From Halobacteriales archaeon QH_10_65_19 (GTDB lineage Archaea > Halobacteriota > Halobacteria > Halobacteriales > Haloarculaceae), in contig PXQK01000041.1 in the NCBI GenBank assembly GCA_003022085.1, forward strand, positions 1 to 18,584: a stretch of DNA of 18,584 nucleotides, given 5' to 3'. How positions within the stretch are numbered: the stretch's first letter is position 1; each line of letters starts with the position of its first letter. The notes beneath the pieces are model-generated. The model was not told the DNA's origin and ran no database searches. It worked only from the letters and a program-made list of their open reading frames with translations. A program made the position numbers and the translations under genes. Below are positions 7,743-14,755 of this stretch, in pieces.

Positions 7743-9110
7743 ATGGTACGTGTGGACAGGCGTCAACTACTGTCAGTGATCGGCGCGTCCGGAATCGCAG
7801 CGTTGGCCGGGTGTACTGGGGACGACAGCGAAGACGACGATGGCGGCGGAGGCGACGATGGAACGGCCGAGAACGGGGACGAGAACGGAACGACCGACAA
7901 CGGGGACGAGAACGGAACAGCCGAGAACGGGGACGACGACGGGAGCGGCGACAACGGCTCGGCGGTCGAGGAGCGGACGATAGAGATCGGGACACTGTTG
8001 CCTGCCTCGGGAGAACTCTCGGGGATCGGCTCGACGATGGTCGACGCCGCCGACCTCGCGTTCAGCGTCGTTGACGACGAAAGCGAGTACTTCGATGTCG
8101 ACGCGACGTTCGGGGACTCGCAGTCGACGCCGGAGGACGGCATCAGCGCCGCGAACAACCTCACGAACGCAGGCGTGCCCGCTGTTGTCGGGAGTGCGGT
8201 GACGAACGTTCACATCCCCGCCTCAGAACAGGTGTTCGTGCCCAACGAGATGTGTGCGTGCTCTCCGTCGGCGACGGCAGTGACAATAACCGACATCGAG
8301 GACGACGACCTCCTGTTCCGGACGGTCCCCAGCGACAGCCTGCAGGGACGCGCGATGACGCAGTACGCGACACAGGAACTCGGCGTCGAGACGGCGGCGG
8401 TGTTGCACGTCAACGACGACTACGGACAGTCACTGAGCGGGTCGTTCATCTCCTCGTTCGAGGACACTGGCGGTACGGTGCAACAGCAGGTTTCCTACGA
8501 GGTCGAGGCGGCCTCGTACACCTCACGGATCGAGCAGGCAATCCAGGACGATCCCGACCTCCTCGCAGTGGTCGGGTACGCCGAGAGCGGCATCCAGCTG
8601 TTCAGGGACTACTACGCGCAGTTCGACGAGAACCGCGACATCCTGACAGTCGATGGTCTCGACACGGGCCGCGTCCCCAACGAGGTCGGTCGCGAGATGG
8701 ACAACGTCGTCGGAACGACGCCGCTCTCTGACGGTCCCGGCAGCGACGAGTTCGCCTCGATGTACCGCGACACGTTCGACACCGGTCCCGGTCCGTTCAA
8801 CGCACAGACGTTCGACTCGGCGGCCGTGCTCATGCTCGCGAACGCCGCGTCTGGCGAGAACGACGGTCGGGCGATCGCCGACAGCATGCGGGAGGTCGCC
8901 AACGAGGGCGAGATGACCGTCACGCCCGAGAACCTCGCGGAGGGTATCGACGCCGCAGCGGAGGGCGAGGACGTCGTCTACGAGGGCGCGTCGAGCCAGG
9001 TAGCCTTCGACGGGAACGGCGACCTCAATACGGCAGCGTACGAAATCTGGCAGTACGCACCCGATACAGAGCGCGGCGTCGAAACTGTTCAGGAACTCGT
9101 CCTCGAGTGA
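7743..9110 (+). CDS. ABC transporter substrate-binding lipoprotein, branched-chain amino acid (LivK) type
   Basis: 455 residues. The N-terminus has a Tat-style twin arginine (R6-R7), a hydrophobic segment and a lipobox L-A-G-C with C24 as the lipidated residue, so the protein is exported folded and anchored outside the membrane. Residues 25-77 are a disordered Asp/Gly/Asn/Glu linker containing a ten-residue unit repeated about two and a half times. The type I periplasmic-binding fold begins near residue 78 with E-I-G-T-L-L-P-A-S-G, the standard opening of LivK-like receptors, and runs to the end. It captures the substrate and delivers it to the LivHM permease encoded convergently downstream. 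The gene is divergent from an aminotransferase, and its 3' end meets livF with only 40 bases between stops. The ligand is not predictable; this family binds amino acids, amides, urea and aromatic acids. Confidence 0.88.
   Translation: MVRVDRRQLLSVIGASGIAALAGCTGDDSEDDDGGGGDDGTAENGDENGTTDNGDENGTAENGDDDGSGDNGSAVEERTIEIGTLLPASGELSGIGSTMVDAADLAFSVVDDESEYFDVDATFGDSQSTPEDGISAANNLTNAGVPAVVGSAVTNVHIPASEQVFVPNEMCACSPSATAVTITDIEDDDLLFRTVPSDSLQGRAMTQYATQELGVETAAVLHVNDDYGQSLSGSFISSFEDTGGTVQQQVSYEVEAASYTSRIEQAIQDDPDLLAVVGYAESGIQLFRDYYAQFDENRDILTVDGLDTGRVPNEVGREMDNVVGTTPLSDGPGSDEFASMYRDTFDTGPGPFNAQTFDSAAVLMLANAASGENDGRAIADSMREVANEGEMTVTPENLAEGIDAAAEGEDVVYEGASSQVAFDGNGDLNTAAYEIWQYAPDTERGVETVQELVLE
7863..7940 (+). 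repeat. Tandem repeat encoding the lipoprotein linker
   Basis: A 30-base unit encoding roughly T-A/D-E/N-N-G-D-E-N-G is repeated about 2.5 times with few changes, covering residues 41-66 of the solute-binding protein. Such repeats expand and contract by slippage; the product is the flexible acidic tether between lipid anchor and binding domain. Confidence 0.7.
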
Positions 9111-9129
9111 TAGGGTCGCCCCCACTCGA
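9103..9129. terminator. Hairpin between convergent solute-binding protein gene and livF
   Basis: TCGAGTG (9103-9109) pairs perfectly with CACTCGA (9123-9129), and an inner GGG/CCC pair lengthens the stem. It overlaps the stop codon of the solute-binding protein gene and sits in the 40-base gap before the livF stop. Being symmetric it could end transcripts from either side. There is no T-run, so terminator function is inferred from position. Confidence 0.4.
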
Positions 9130-9150
9130 TACGTCGCCAGCACGTCAGTG

Positions 9151-9855
9151 TCAGCCGCCCAGGAAGTCCCGTCGAACCTGCTCGTCGGCGAGCAGTTCCC
9201 GGCCGGGACCTTCGTGATGATTGTGCCCCTGTGCCAGCACGTAGCCGCGGTCGCAGCGCCGGAGCGCCTCCTTTGCGTTCTGCTCGACCATCAGGATCGA
9301 CGTCCCCGAATCGTTGATCTGGTCGATCCTGTCGAACATCTCGTCGACGAGCGACGGCGCGAGGCCCGCCGAGGGTTCGTCGAGCAGGAGCATCTGCGGG
9401 TCGAGCATCAGCGCCTGTCCCATCGCGACCATCTGTCGCTGGCCGCCGGACATCGTCCCGACCTTCTGGTCCGTCCGTTCCTCGAGAATCGGGAACCGTT
9501 CGTAAACGGCGTCGAAGCGCTCCTGGTGGATGTCGTCGAGAATGTAGGCGCCAATTTCCAGGTTCTCCCGGACGGTCATCGTCGAAAAAACGTTCTCGTT
9601 TTGTGGCACATAGGCGAGTCCGTGCCGGATGATCTCCGACTGTTTCATTGCGGTGATATCCATCCCGTTGAACTGTACCGACCCACCCATCACCGTCGCG
9701 ATGTTACAGATTGCCTTCATCGCAGTCGACTTCCCGGCGCCGTTTGGGCCGACGATGGTGACGTACTCCCCGTCGCCGACGGTCATATCGACCGAGTCGA
9801 GAATCTGGAGTTCGCCGTACCCCGCATCCAGGTCCTCGATTTCGAGTAGCGTCAC
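9151..9855 (-). CDS. livF: Branched-chain amino acid-type ABC transporter ATP-binding protein LivF
   Basis: 234 residues, the normal LivF length. It has a Walker A G-P-N-G-A-G-K-S-T (36-44), Q-loop Q85 in A-Y-V-P-Q-N, signature M-S-G-G-Q-R-Q (135-141), Walker B M-L-L-L-D-E-P (155-161) and, in the switch region, V-E-Q-N-A (190-194) with Gln in place of His. The Gln substitution is typical of LivF and separates it from LivG. It hydrolyses ATP with LivG to drive import through LivH/LivM. The start overlaps the livG stop by four bases, and it is the last gene of the minus-strand livHMGF operon. Confidence 0.92.
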   Translation of the reverse strand: MTLLEIEDLDAGYGELQILDSVDMTVGDGEYVTIVGPNGAGKSTAMKAICNIATVMGGSVQFNGMDITAMKQSEIIRHGLAYVPQNENVFSTMTVRENLEIGAYILDDIHQERFDAVYERFPILEERTDQKVGTMSGGQRQMVAMGQALMLDPQMLLLDEPSAGLAPSLVDEMFDRIDQINDSGTSILMVEQNAKEALRRCDRGYVLAQGHNHHEGPGRELLADEQVRRDFLGG

Positions 9856-10673
9856 TCGCGCCCCTCCCCGCCGAGGTAAGCGTCGATGACGCGCTCGTTC
9901 TCGCGGACCACCTCCGGCGGCCCGTCGGCCAACAGCGACCCCTGGTGCATGACCATCACCCGGACGCAGTTAGACATGATGAGGTCGATGTCGTGTTCGA
10001 CGATGAGGAACGTGTAGCCGTCCTCGGTCAGGTCGTGCAACCGGTCGAGCAACCGCTCCTCCAGCGTCGGGTTCACACCCGCGAACGGTTCGTCGAGCAG
10101 GAGCATCCGCGGGTCGAGCATCAGCGCCCTGGCGAGTTCTAGCAGTTTCCGCTGGCCCCCCGACAGCGTGCCGGCGTACTCGTAGGCGAGGTGGTCGATG
10201 TCGAAAAACTCAAGCAGGTTCCACGCCCGTTCGAGAATCCGCTCTTCCTGGTGCCGGACGTTCCCGCGCAACCTGGGCGAAACGGCGTGGAGTGCGGTCT
10301 CGTTCTGTTCCGCCGGGCTGAGCATCATGTTTTCGAGGACCGTCATCTCGCGGAGTTCCCGGGCAATCTGGAACGTTCTGACCAGCCCATGCCGCGCGAT
10401 GCGGTGGGTCTGCCAGTCGGTGACGTCCTCGCCGTCGAAAACCACGCGCCCGGCGTCCGGTTCGACGATATTTGTCAGACAGTTGAACGTCGTGGACTTG
10501 CCGGCACCGTTCGGCCCGATCAACCCCGTCATCCGTCCTCGCTGGACACCGAACGAGATGGCGTCGACAGCGATGAGTCCGCTGAACGACTTTTCGAGGT
10601 TTGTGACGGACAGGATCGTCTCGCTGTCCTCGCTCTCGGCCGGTTCTTCGCCAGGAGAGAGCTGTTCACTCAT
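9852..10673 (-). CDS. livG: Branched-chain amino acid-type ABC transporter ATP-binding protein LivG
   Basis: 273 residues with an acidic N-terminal extension of about 18 residues before the ATPase domain. It has Walker A G-P-N-G-A-G-K-S-T (53-61), signature L-S-G-G-Q-R-K (170-176), Walker B M-L-L-L-D-E-P (190-196), switch histidine H227 in V-E-H-D-I, and the LivG-type C-terminus ending D-A-Y-L-G-G. Between the Q-loop and the signature lies the longer helical segment usual in LivG. It pairs with LivF on the cytoplasmic side of the permease. The ATG at 10673 lies inside the end of livM (eight-base overlap), and its own stop overlaps livF. Confidence 0.92.
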   Translation of the reverse strand: MSEQLSPGEEPAESEDSETILSVTNLEKSFSGLIAVDAISFGVQRGRMTGLIGPNGAGKSTTFNCLTNIVEPDAGRVVFDGEDVTDWQTHRIARHGLVRTFQIARELREMTVLENMMLSPAEQNETALHAVSPRLRGNVRHQEERILERAWNLLEFFDIDHLAYEYAGTLSGGQRKLLELARALMLDPRMLLLDEPFAGVNPTLEERLLDRLHDLTEDGYTFLIVEHDIDLIMSNCVRVMVMHQGSLLADGPPEVVRENERVIDAYLGGEGRE

Positions 10674-12039
10674 CGGGTGCTCCCTCCTGTTGGGTGGTCG
10701 ACTCGTCCGCCGACGTCGGTTTCGTGATATCCAGCGTCGACGCGGGCTCCTTTCGATGTCCCATAATTCCGTCGGGCCGCCTGTGGATGATGAGGATGAG
10801 GACGACGCCCATCATGACGAACTGGAGCGCCGCGAGCTGGTCGAACACGTAGGAAATGAGCGGTAACGGGTCGCCGCCCGCCGTCGACGCAGTGGCGTCT
10901 ACGACGCTTTCCGGGGCCCGGGGCACCTCGAACGCCTCCTTGATGACGCTCCGGACGAATCGAGGGCCTTCCTGCAGGAGGCCGACGAACAGTGCCGCAC
11001 CGAGAACTGTTCCGGTGTTCGAACCGGTGCCGCCGATGATGACCACAATCCAGACGAACACGGTCAGTTCGATGAGATACGTGTCCGGTGTCGTAACACC
11101 TCTCGAGCCCTGCCAGAAGATGGCAGCCAGTCCCAGTAACCCACACCCGATGACGAACGACTTGGCTTTCACCCACTGCGTGTTCTTCCCGAGCGCGCGG
11201 GCCACCTGTTCGTCCTCGCGAATGGCCTTGAGGTTTCGACCGAACGGGGAGTTCCCGAGTCGCCGTACCGTGAAGTACACGACGATCAGCACTAGTACGA
11301 CAAAGAAGGTGTAGGTCACGTTGATTGCGACCGGACGTTCGATACCGGCCCCCCCGAACGCCGAGGCGAGACCGTCGGACAGGGCGTCGAGTGGCCCGAT
11401 GCCGAAGCCAGTCTCGTAGAACTCGCGGACGAGTTTCGAGGGATCGCCCGTGAGGCCGAGACCGCTGTTGCCGCCGGTGCCGAGCGTGTACCCGCCGAGG
11501 GTGAACTCCCGGAGTGTACTCGACGACACAGAGAGTCGGACGATCTCGGACACGCCGAGGGTGACGATGGCGAGATAGTCGGCCCGGAGGCGGAGTGCGG
11601 GCAGTGAGACGACGAGGCCGGCGGCCGCAGCGGCGAGTATTCCGAGTCCGATGCCGACCGGAACCGGCAGTCCGAAGCCAGGAGTCGCGGAGACGGCATC
11701 CGGGTTCACCGGTGCCGTCGTGATTCCCATGACGTAGACTGCGACGGCCATGAATCCGGCGACGCCGACGTTGAACAGGCCGGTGTACCCCCACTGGAGG
11801 TTCAGCGCGAGTCCGGCCATCGCAAACACTGCCGTCAGGAACGTGATTCGCTGGAGTGCGTTCACTTGCCCGTTGAAGTTGAATCCGAGTACGAGGCCAA
11901 AGAGGACGTACAGGGCGTAGAGGGTGAGCATGGTTCCGACAACGATCGTCGAGTCGCTGTACTGCGATTCGGCGAGACGCGTCCGGAGTTGTTCGACAAC
12001 GGCACTGATCCGGTCGGCGACGGTCCGTGCTCGACTCAT
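10666..12039 (-). CDS. livM: Branched-chain amino acid-type ABC transporter permease LivM
   Basis: 457 residues from the ATG at 12039. The frame stays open upstream to 12141, but that part lies inside livH, and the ATG at 12039 forms the classic ATGA overlap with the livH stop. Hydrophobic helices run from about residue 32 to 420. The cytoplasmic coupling loop F-G-R-N-L-K-A-I-R-E-D-E-x-V-A-x-A-L-G (266-284) is the contact to the ATPases and is typical of LivM. The segment following G-G-T-G-S-N-T-G-T-V-L-G-A (336-348) and the ending R-R-P-D-G-I-M-G (420-427) are also family marks. It has an acidic hydrophilic tail of about 30 residues and an extended extracytoplasmic segment around 365-395, making it longer than bacterial LivM. 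It forms the membrane pore with LivH. Confidence 0.9.
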   Translation of the reverse strand: MSRARTVADRISAVVEQLRTRLAESQYSDSTIVVGTMLTLYALYVLFGLVLGFNFNGQVNALQRITFLTAVFAMAGLALNLQWGYTGLFNVGVAGFMAVAVYVMGITTAPVNPDAVSATPGFGLPVPVGIGLGILAAAAAGLVVSLPALRLRADYLAIVTLGVSEIVRLSVSSSTLREFTLGGYTLGTGGNSGLGLTGDPSKLVREFYETGFGIGPLDALSDGLASAFGGAGIERPVAINVTYTFFVVLVLIVVYFTVRRLGNSPFGRNLKAIREDEQVARALGKNTQWVKAKSFVIGCGLLGLAAIFWQGSRGVTTPDTYLIELTVFVWIVVIIGGTGSNTGTVLGAALFVGLLQEGPRFVRSVIKEAFEVPRAPESVVDATASTAGGDPLPLISYVFDQLAALQFVMMGVVLILIIHRRPDGIMGHRKEPASTLDITKPTSADESTTQQEGAPDE

Positions 12040-13235
12040 CCGACGATTCGCCCCCCGAACAGTCCCTGCGGCCGGACGACGAGCACGAGAATCATGATGA
12101 GAAAGGCCACCGGACGGGCGAACGTTGCCTCGGGGAGCCACACGAGTGAAATCGTGGTCGTCAGCCCGATAACGAGGCCGCCGACGATGGCGCCGTAGAT
12201 CGAACCGATGCCACCCAGGACGACCGCGGCGAAGATCAACAACAGGAGCAACCAGCCGAACTGGAAACTCATCGTCCCGCGCTCAAGCACGATGAGGAAG
12301 CCGGCAATTCCGGTCGTGCTGCCGCCGAGAATCCACGTCCAGCGGATCACCCGTTCGGTCGGTATCCCGCGGGATCGCGCCAGGTCCGGATTATCGGCCA
12401 TCGCACGCATTGACTTCCCGAGTCGGGTCCGCTGCAAGAGCACGTGGAGTCCAATCATGAGGAGCACGGTCACGACGATGAGAAGGATCTCGTGGGTGTT
12501 GATCTGGATGAGAACGTTGGTTCCGCCTCCCAGTGCGAACGGGGACGCGACGATGCTCTCGCCGTTCTGGAGCGCACTCCTGCTCGCTGCGACGACGGGG
12601 ACGGAGTCGATACTCCCGAGAACCACTGACTCCGGTTGGACCACGAGCGAGCGCTGGCTCGGTTTGTAGAAGAACACGACGAGGTACCGCAGGAGAAACG
12701 CGACGCCGACGCTCGTGATCAGGACCATGATACTGTTCGCCTCGCGCAACGGCTTGTAGACAAACCGGTCGATGACGAGTGCGATTCCCGCCGTAATCGC
12801 TCCGGTGGCGAGAATTCCGGCGATCACCGCGAGCGGACGGGACAGCACCGAAATCCCGAGGTCGCTCGCGTAGAGATCCCCGCCGACGCCGAGTAACAGT
12901 AACTCACCGAACGCGGCGTCACCGTACCCGAAGAGCGTGAAGACGACACCCCAACCGACGAACGTTCCGGCGGTCATCGTATCGCCGTGGGCGACATTTG
13001 CGAACCCCAGAATGCTGTACGTCATCGAGAGGCCGATACCGGCCAACCCCAGTGCCAGCCCAACTGTCAGCCCGTCCCAGGTGAAGGTTGCCAGCCTGGA
13101 GTAGGTGAGCGAACCGGTCAACAGCGAGTTCACCAGATCGGCAAAAAGTATCAGAAGAGCGATGACGAAGACTATCTCCATATAGTTCGTTCGAAGTACC
13201 TGTTCGACACTCGAACGTGTGAGATTCTCTGGCAT
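12036..13235 (-). CDS. livH: Branched-chain amino acid-type ABC transporter permease LivH
   Basis: 399 residues, about 100 longer than bacterial LivH. The extra length lies in an N-terminal helix (about 20-38), a loop near 103-130 and another near 195-245. Family marks are S-I-L-G-F-A-N-V-A-H-G-D (74-85), the coupling loop R-T-R-L-G-K-S-M-R-A-M-A-D-N-P-D-L-A (269-286), G-G-I-G-S-I-Y-G-A-I-V-G-G (341-353) and the ending V-R-P-Q-G-L-F-G (387-394). It is the first gene of the livHMGF operon, and its stop overlaps the livM start. The ATG at 13235 is chosen because a TATA-like box lies about 33 bases upstream and the preceding in-frame sequence soon hits a stop. A perfect inverted repeat upstream (13314-13340) may regulate it. 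Confidence 0.9.
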   Translation of the reverse strand: MPENLTRSSVEQVLRTNYMEIVFVIALLILFADLVNSLLTGSLTYSRLATFTWDGLTVGLALGLAGIGLSMTYSILGFANVAHGDTMTAGTFVGWGVVFTLFGYGDAAFGELLLLGVGGDLYASDLGISVLSRPLAVIAGILATGAITAGIALVIDRFVYKPLREANSIMVLITSVGVAFLLRYLVVFFYKPSQRSLVVQPESVVLGSIDSVPVVAASRSALQNGESIVASPFALGGGTNVLIQINTHEILLIVVTVLLMIGLHVLLQRTRLGKSMRAMADNPDLARSRGIPTERVIRWTWILGGSTTGIAGFLIVLERGTMSFQFGWLLLLLIFAAVVLGGIGSIYGAIVGGLVIGLTTTISLVWLPEATFARPVAFLIMILVLVVRPQGLFGGRIVG

Positions 13236-13264
13236 CGCTACAGTACCATAGAATCAGATCACCA

Positions 13265-13271
13265 TAATAAA
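13265..13271 (-). promoter_or_regulatory. TATA box of the livHMGF operon
   Basis: On the minus strand this reads TTTATTA, placing the expected transcription start about six bases before the livH ATG at 13235. It is the best TATA match in the 250-base divergent gap between livH and the peroxiredoxin gene. Confidence 0.5.
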
Positions 13272-13313
13272 GTCTTCGTGTCACTCGGAGAATACGCCGT
13301 GCCGTGTTCCTGT

Positions 13314-13340
13314 ACAGTTCGGAAAGCGCGGCCGAACTGT
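13314..13340. promoter_or_regulatory. Perfect 9-base inverted repeat in the livH/peroxiredoxin gap
   Basis: ACAGTTCGG (13314-13322) and its exact reverse complement CCGAACTGT (13332-13340) are separated by nine bases, so half-site centres are 18 bases apart, close to two helical turns. It lies about 45 bases upstream of the livH TATA box and about 115 bases upstream of the peroxiredoxin TATA box. The layout fits a dimeric helix-turn-helix regulator. No cognate regulator is in the window. Confidence 0.45.
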
Positions 13341-13455
13341 GTCTCGCAATGTCGGGTATTCTGCATTATCAGCGTCACACAGGAGTTGCCCGACGGTCGG
13401 TCTTCAGGTGTATCGAGTCCAGGATCCCCTCTGGCGCACAGCGACAAGGGAAAAA

Positions 13456-13461
13456 AGTATA
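13456..13461 (+). promoter_or_regulatory. TATA-like box of the peroxiredoxin-cupin operon
   Basis: AGTATA, preceded by a run of A residues, is centred about 27-28 bases before the ATG at 13486, as for a leaderless archaeal mRNA. It supports that ATG rather than upstream in-frame candidates. Confidence 0.5.
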
Positions 13462-13485
13462 CTACTGACGTACATTAGCGAATCT

Positions 13486-13950
13486 ATGCTTTCAGCAGGC
13501 GAATCAGCACCCGATTTCGAGCTCCCGAACCAGGACGGCGAGCTAGTTCGACTCAGCGATTGCCGTGGTCACCCGGTTGTTCTGTACTTTTACCCGAAGG
13601 CGGGTACGGACGGGTGTACGACCGAGGCATGTAGCTTTCGAGACAACTGGGACCGGTTCGAAGCGGCTGGAGTACAGGTCGTCGGCGTCTCGACCGATCC
13701 CGTGGACGAACTAGCGGAGTTCAAGCGGGAGCAAGACCTCCCCTTCCCGCTGTTGAGTGACGAAGAGGGGAACGTAGCTCGCACCTACGAGACGTTCGGG
13801 ACGCCGGAGATCGACGGCGAACAGTACGAGATCGCGCTCCGGAACACGTACGTCATCGACGAAAACGGCGATATCGACGCCGTGTACGAGGACGTCTCGC
13901 CGGAGATGCACGCCGAGGAGATCCTGGAGAGCCACGCGGACGGACAGTAA
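13486..13950 (+). CDS. bcp: Peroxiredoxin, BCP/PrxQ type
   Basis: 154 residues, typical of BCP/PrxQ thiol peroxidases, which reduce hydrogen peroxide and organic hydroperoxides in the cytoplasm. The active-site motif P-x-x-x-T-x-x-C is present as P37-K-A-G-T41-D-G-C44, with C44 peroxidatic and C49 five residues on as the resolving cysteine (G-C-T-T-E-A-C). R119 in R-N-T-Y-V-I-D is the conserved arginine. The frame is open upstream to 13339, but the start at 13486 gives the usual family N-terminus (G-E-x-A-P-D-F-E-L-P-x-x-D-G) and is supported by the TATA box. The cupin gene follows after 14 bases and is probably cotranscribed. It is divergent from the liv operon, so a shared regulator is possible but a shared function is not evident. 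Confidence 0.92.
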   Translation: MLSAGESAPDFELPNQDGELVRLSDCRGHPVVLYFYPKAGTDGCTTEACSFRDNWDRFEAAGVQVVGVSTDPVDELAEFKREQDLPFPLLSDEEGNVARTYETFGTPEIDGEQYEIALRNTYVIDENGDIDAVYEDVSPEMHAEEILESHADGQ

Positions 13951-13964
13951 CGGAGTGAGCAACG

Positions 13965-14510
13965 ATGGAGATCCCGAACTTCGAAGGCTTCCTGCCACAG
14001 GAGGGCTACAAGATTCGCACCGACGACGTCGAGGGTATCGACCTGTTCGATGACGTGGACAACACGGACGAACTGGGCAACGACGACGAATCCCCGCCGG
14101 ACTTCACCGCACACCTGTTCCGATCGAACGATTTCAACATCTCGTTCATGGAGTCCGAACCGGGCGGGGTGCTCGACTGGCATACACACACGCCGCACAT
14201 GTACCAGATCAACATGCCCGTCACTGGTCGGGTCGAAATCTCGTACAAGGACGAGGACGGCGAGATTCACACGGTCGAGGCTGGACCAGAAGAACTCGTG
14301 TACCTGCCGCCAGGCGCACACAACAAGGTGAAGGCGGTCGGCGACGAGACACTCCGGCTGTACGTCATCTACCGACAGATCGTCGTTCCACAGGTCGAGG
14401 AGATGGTCGGTCGGTCCGACCAGCATCCCCGAACGAATCCCGGACTGGAAATCGACACGCTCCGTGGCAGGGTCGAGGCTATCCAGAACAACGCTGTCGA
14501 GGAGTTCTGA
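13965..14510 (+). CDS. Cupin-domain protein of unknown substrate
   Basis: 181 residues with a single cupin barrel at about 45-140. The first metal motif is D-W-H73-T-H75 with H78 or Q81 where the usual glutamate stands, followed by G88. The second is L-P-P-G-A-H119-N. Two to four histidines could therefore bind iron or manganese, but the canonical Glu ligand is replaced. An acidic N-terminal segment (20-45) and a helical C-terminus flank the barrel. It begins 14 bases after the peroxiredoxin stop with GGAGTGA as a possible ribosome binding site, so it is the second gene of a two-gene operon. Cupins range from dioxygenases and isomerases to non-enzymatic sensors; the reaction is not predictable here. 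Pairing with a thiol peroxidase hints at redox or oxidative metabolism, which is only inference. Confidence 0.75.
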   Translation: MEIPNFEGFLPQEGYKIRTDDVEGIDLFDDVDNTDELGNDDESPPDFTAHLFRSNDFNISFMESEPGGVLDWHTHTPHMYQINMPVTGRVEISYKDEDGEIHTVEAGPEELVYLPPGAHNKVKAVGDETLRLYVIYRQIVVPQVEEMVGRSDQHPRTNPGLEIDTLRGRVEAIQNNAVEEF

Positions 14511-14520
14511 CGAACACATC

Positions 14521-14537
14521 TCCCGGTGTCGCCGGGA
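14521..14537 (+). terminator. Hairpin after the cupin gene
   Basis: TCCCGG and CCGGGA form a perfect six-base-pair stem with a five-base loop, 11 bases after the cupin stop. It is a candidate transcript end for the peroxiredoxin-cupin operon; no T-run follows. Confidence 0.4.
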
Positions 14538-14755
14538 TCGCGACTTCGACTGTCCAGATCGACTGTGACGTTCTTCAAGCCTGTCTCTCACCTTCGGAGG
14601 TCGATTCCCTTTACCACAATTGCGCACGCTTGTTTTCATAACCGGTTGTGCTTGTTTGAAACATGTAAGCGGGGGACAGCAGTAGACGGTGGGTATTTCT
14701 CCTCGTACGCCGGTAATTCACAAAGATCTAGCTTCGACGTTCGTTACCGCTACAC
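14538..14755. other. AT-richer intergenic stretch without a gene
   Basis: I see no gene here. The base composition is less GC-rich than the neighbours. It contains GCTTGTTT twice about 20 bases apart (near 14628 and 14650) and the interrupted palindrome TGTTT-G-AAACA at 14653-14663, which could be a regulator site for the small gene and photolyase downstream. I could not identify a convincing TATA box; AAAGATCTA near 14722 is the best candidate. Confidence 0.35.

Noticed and set aside
7863..7940. Short tandem units as a possible CRISPR array
   Set aside because: The units are contiguous, in frame and encode the lipoprotein linker; there are no spacers.
9148..9849. 233-codon plus-strand frame covering livF
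   Set aside because: Exact antisense shadow of LivF, which carries all ABC ATPase motifs.
10670..11794. 374-codon minus-strand frame inside livM
   Set aside because: Arg/His/Pro-rich and out of frame with LivM; no start or motif support.
12040..12141. N-terminal extension of livM to 12141
   Set aside because: It lies inside livH coding sequence; the ATGA overlap at 12036-12039 gives the natural start.
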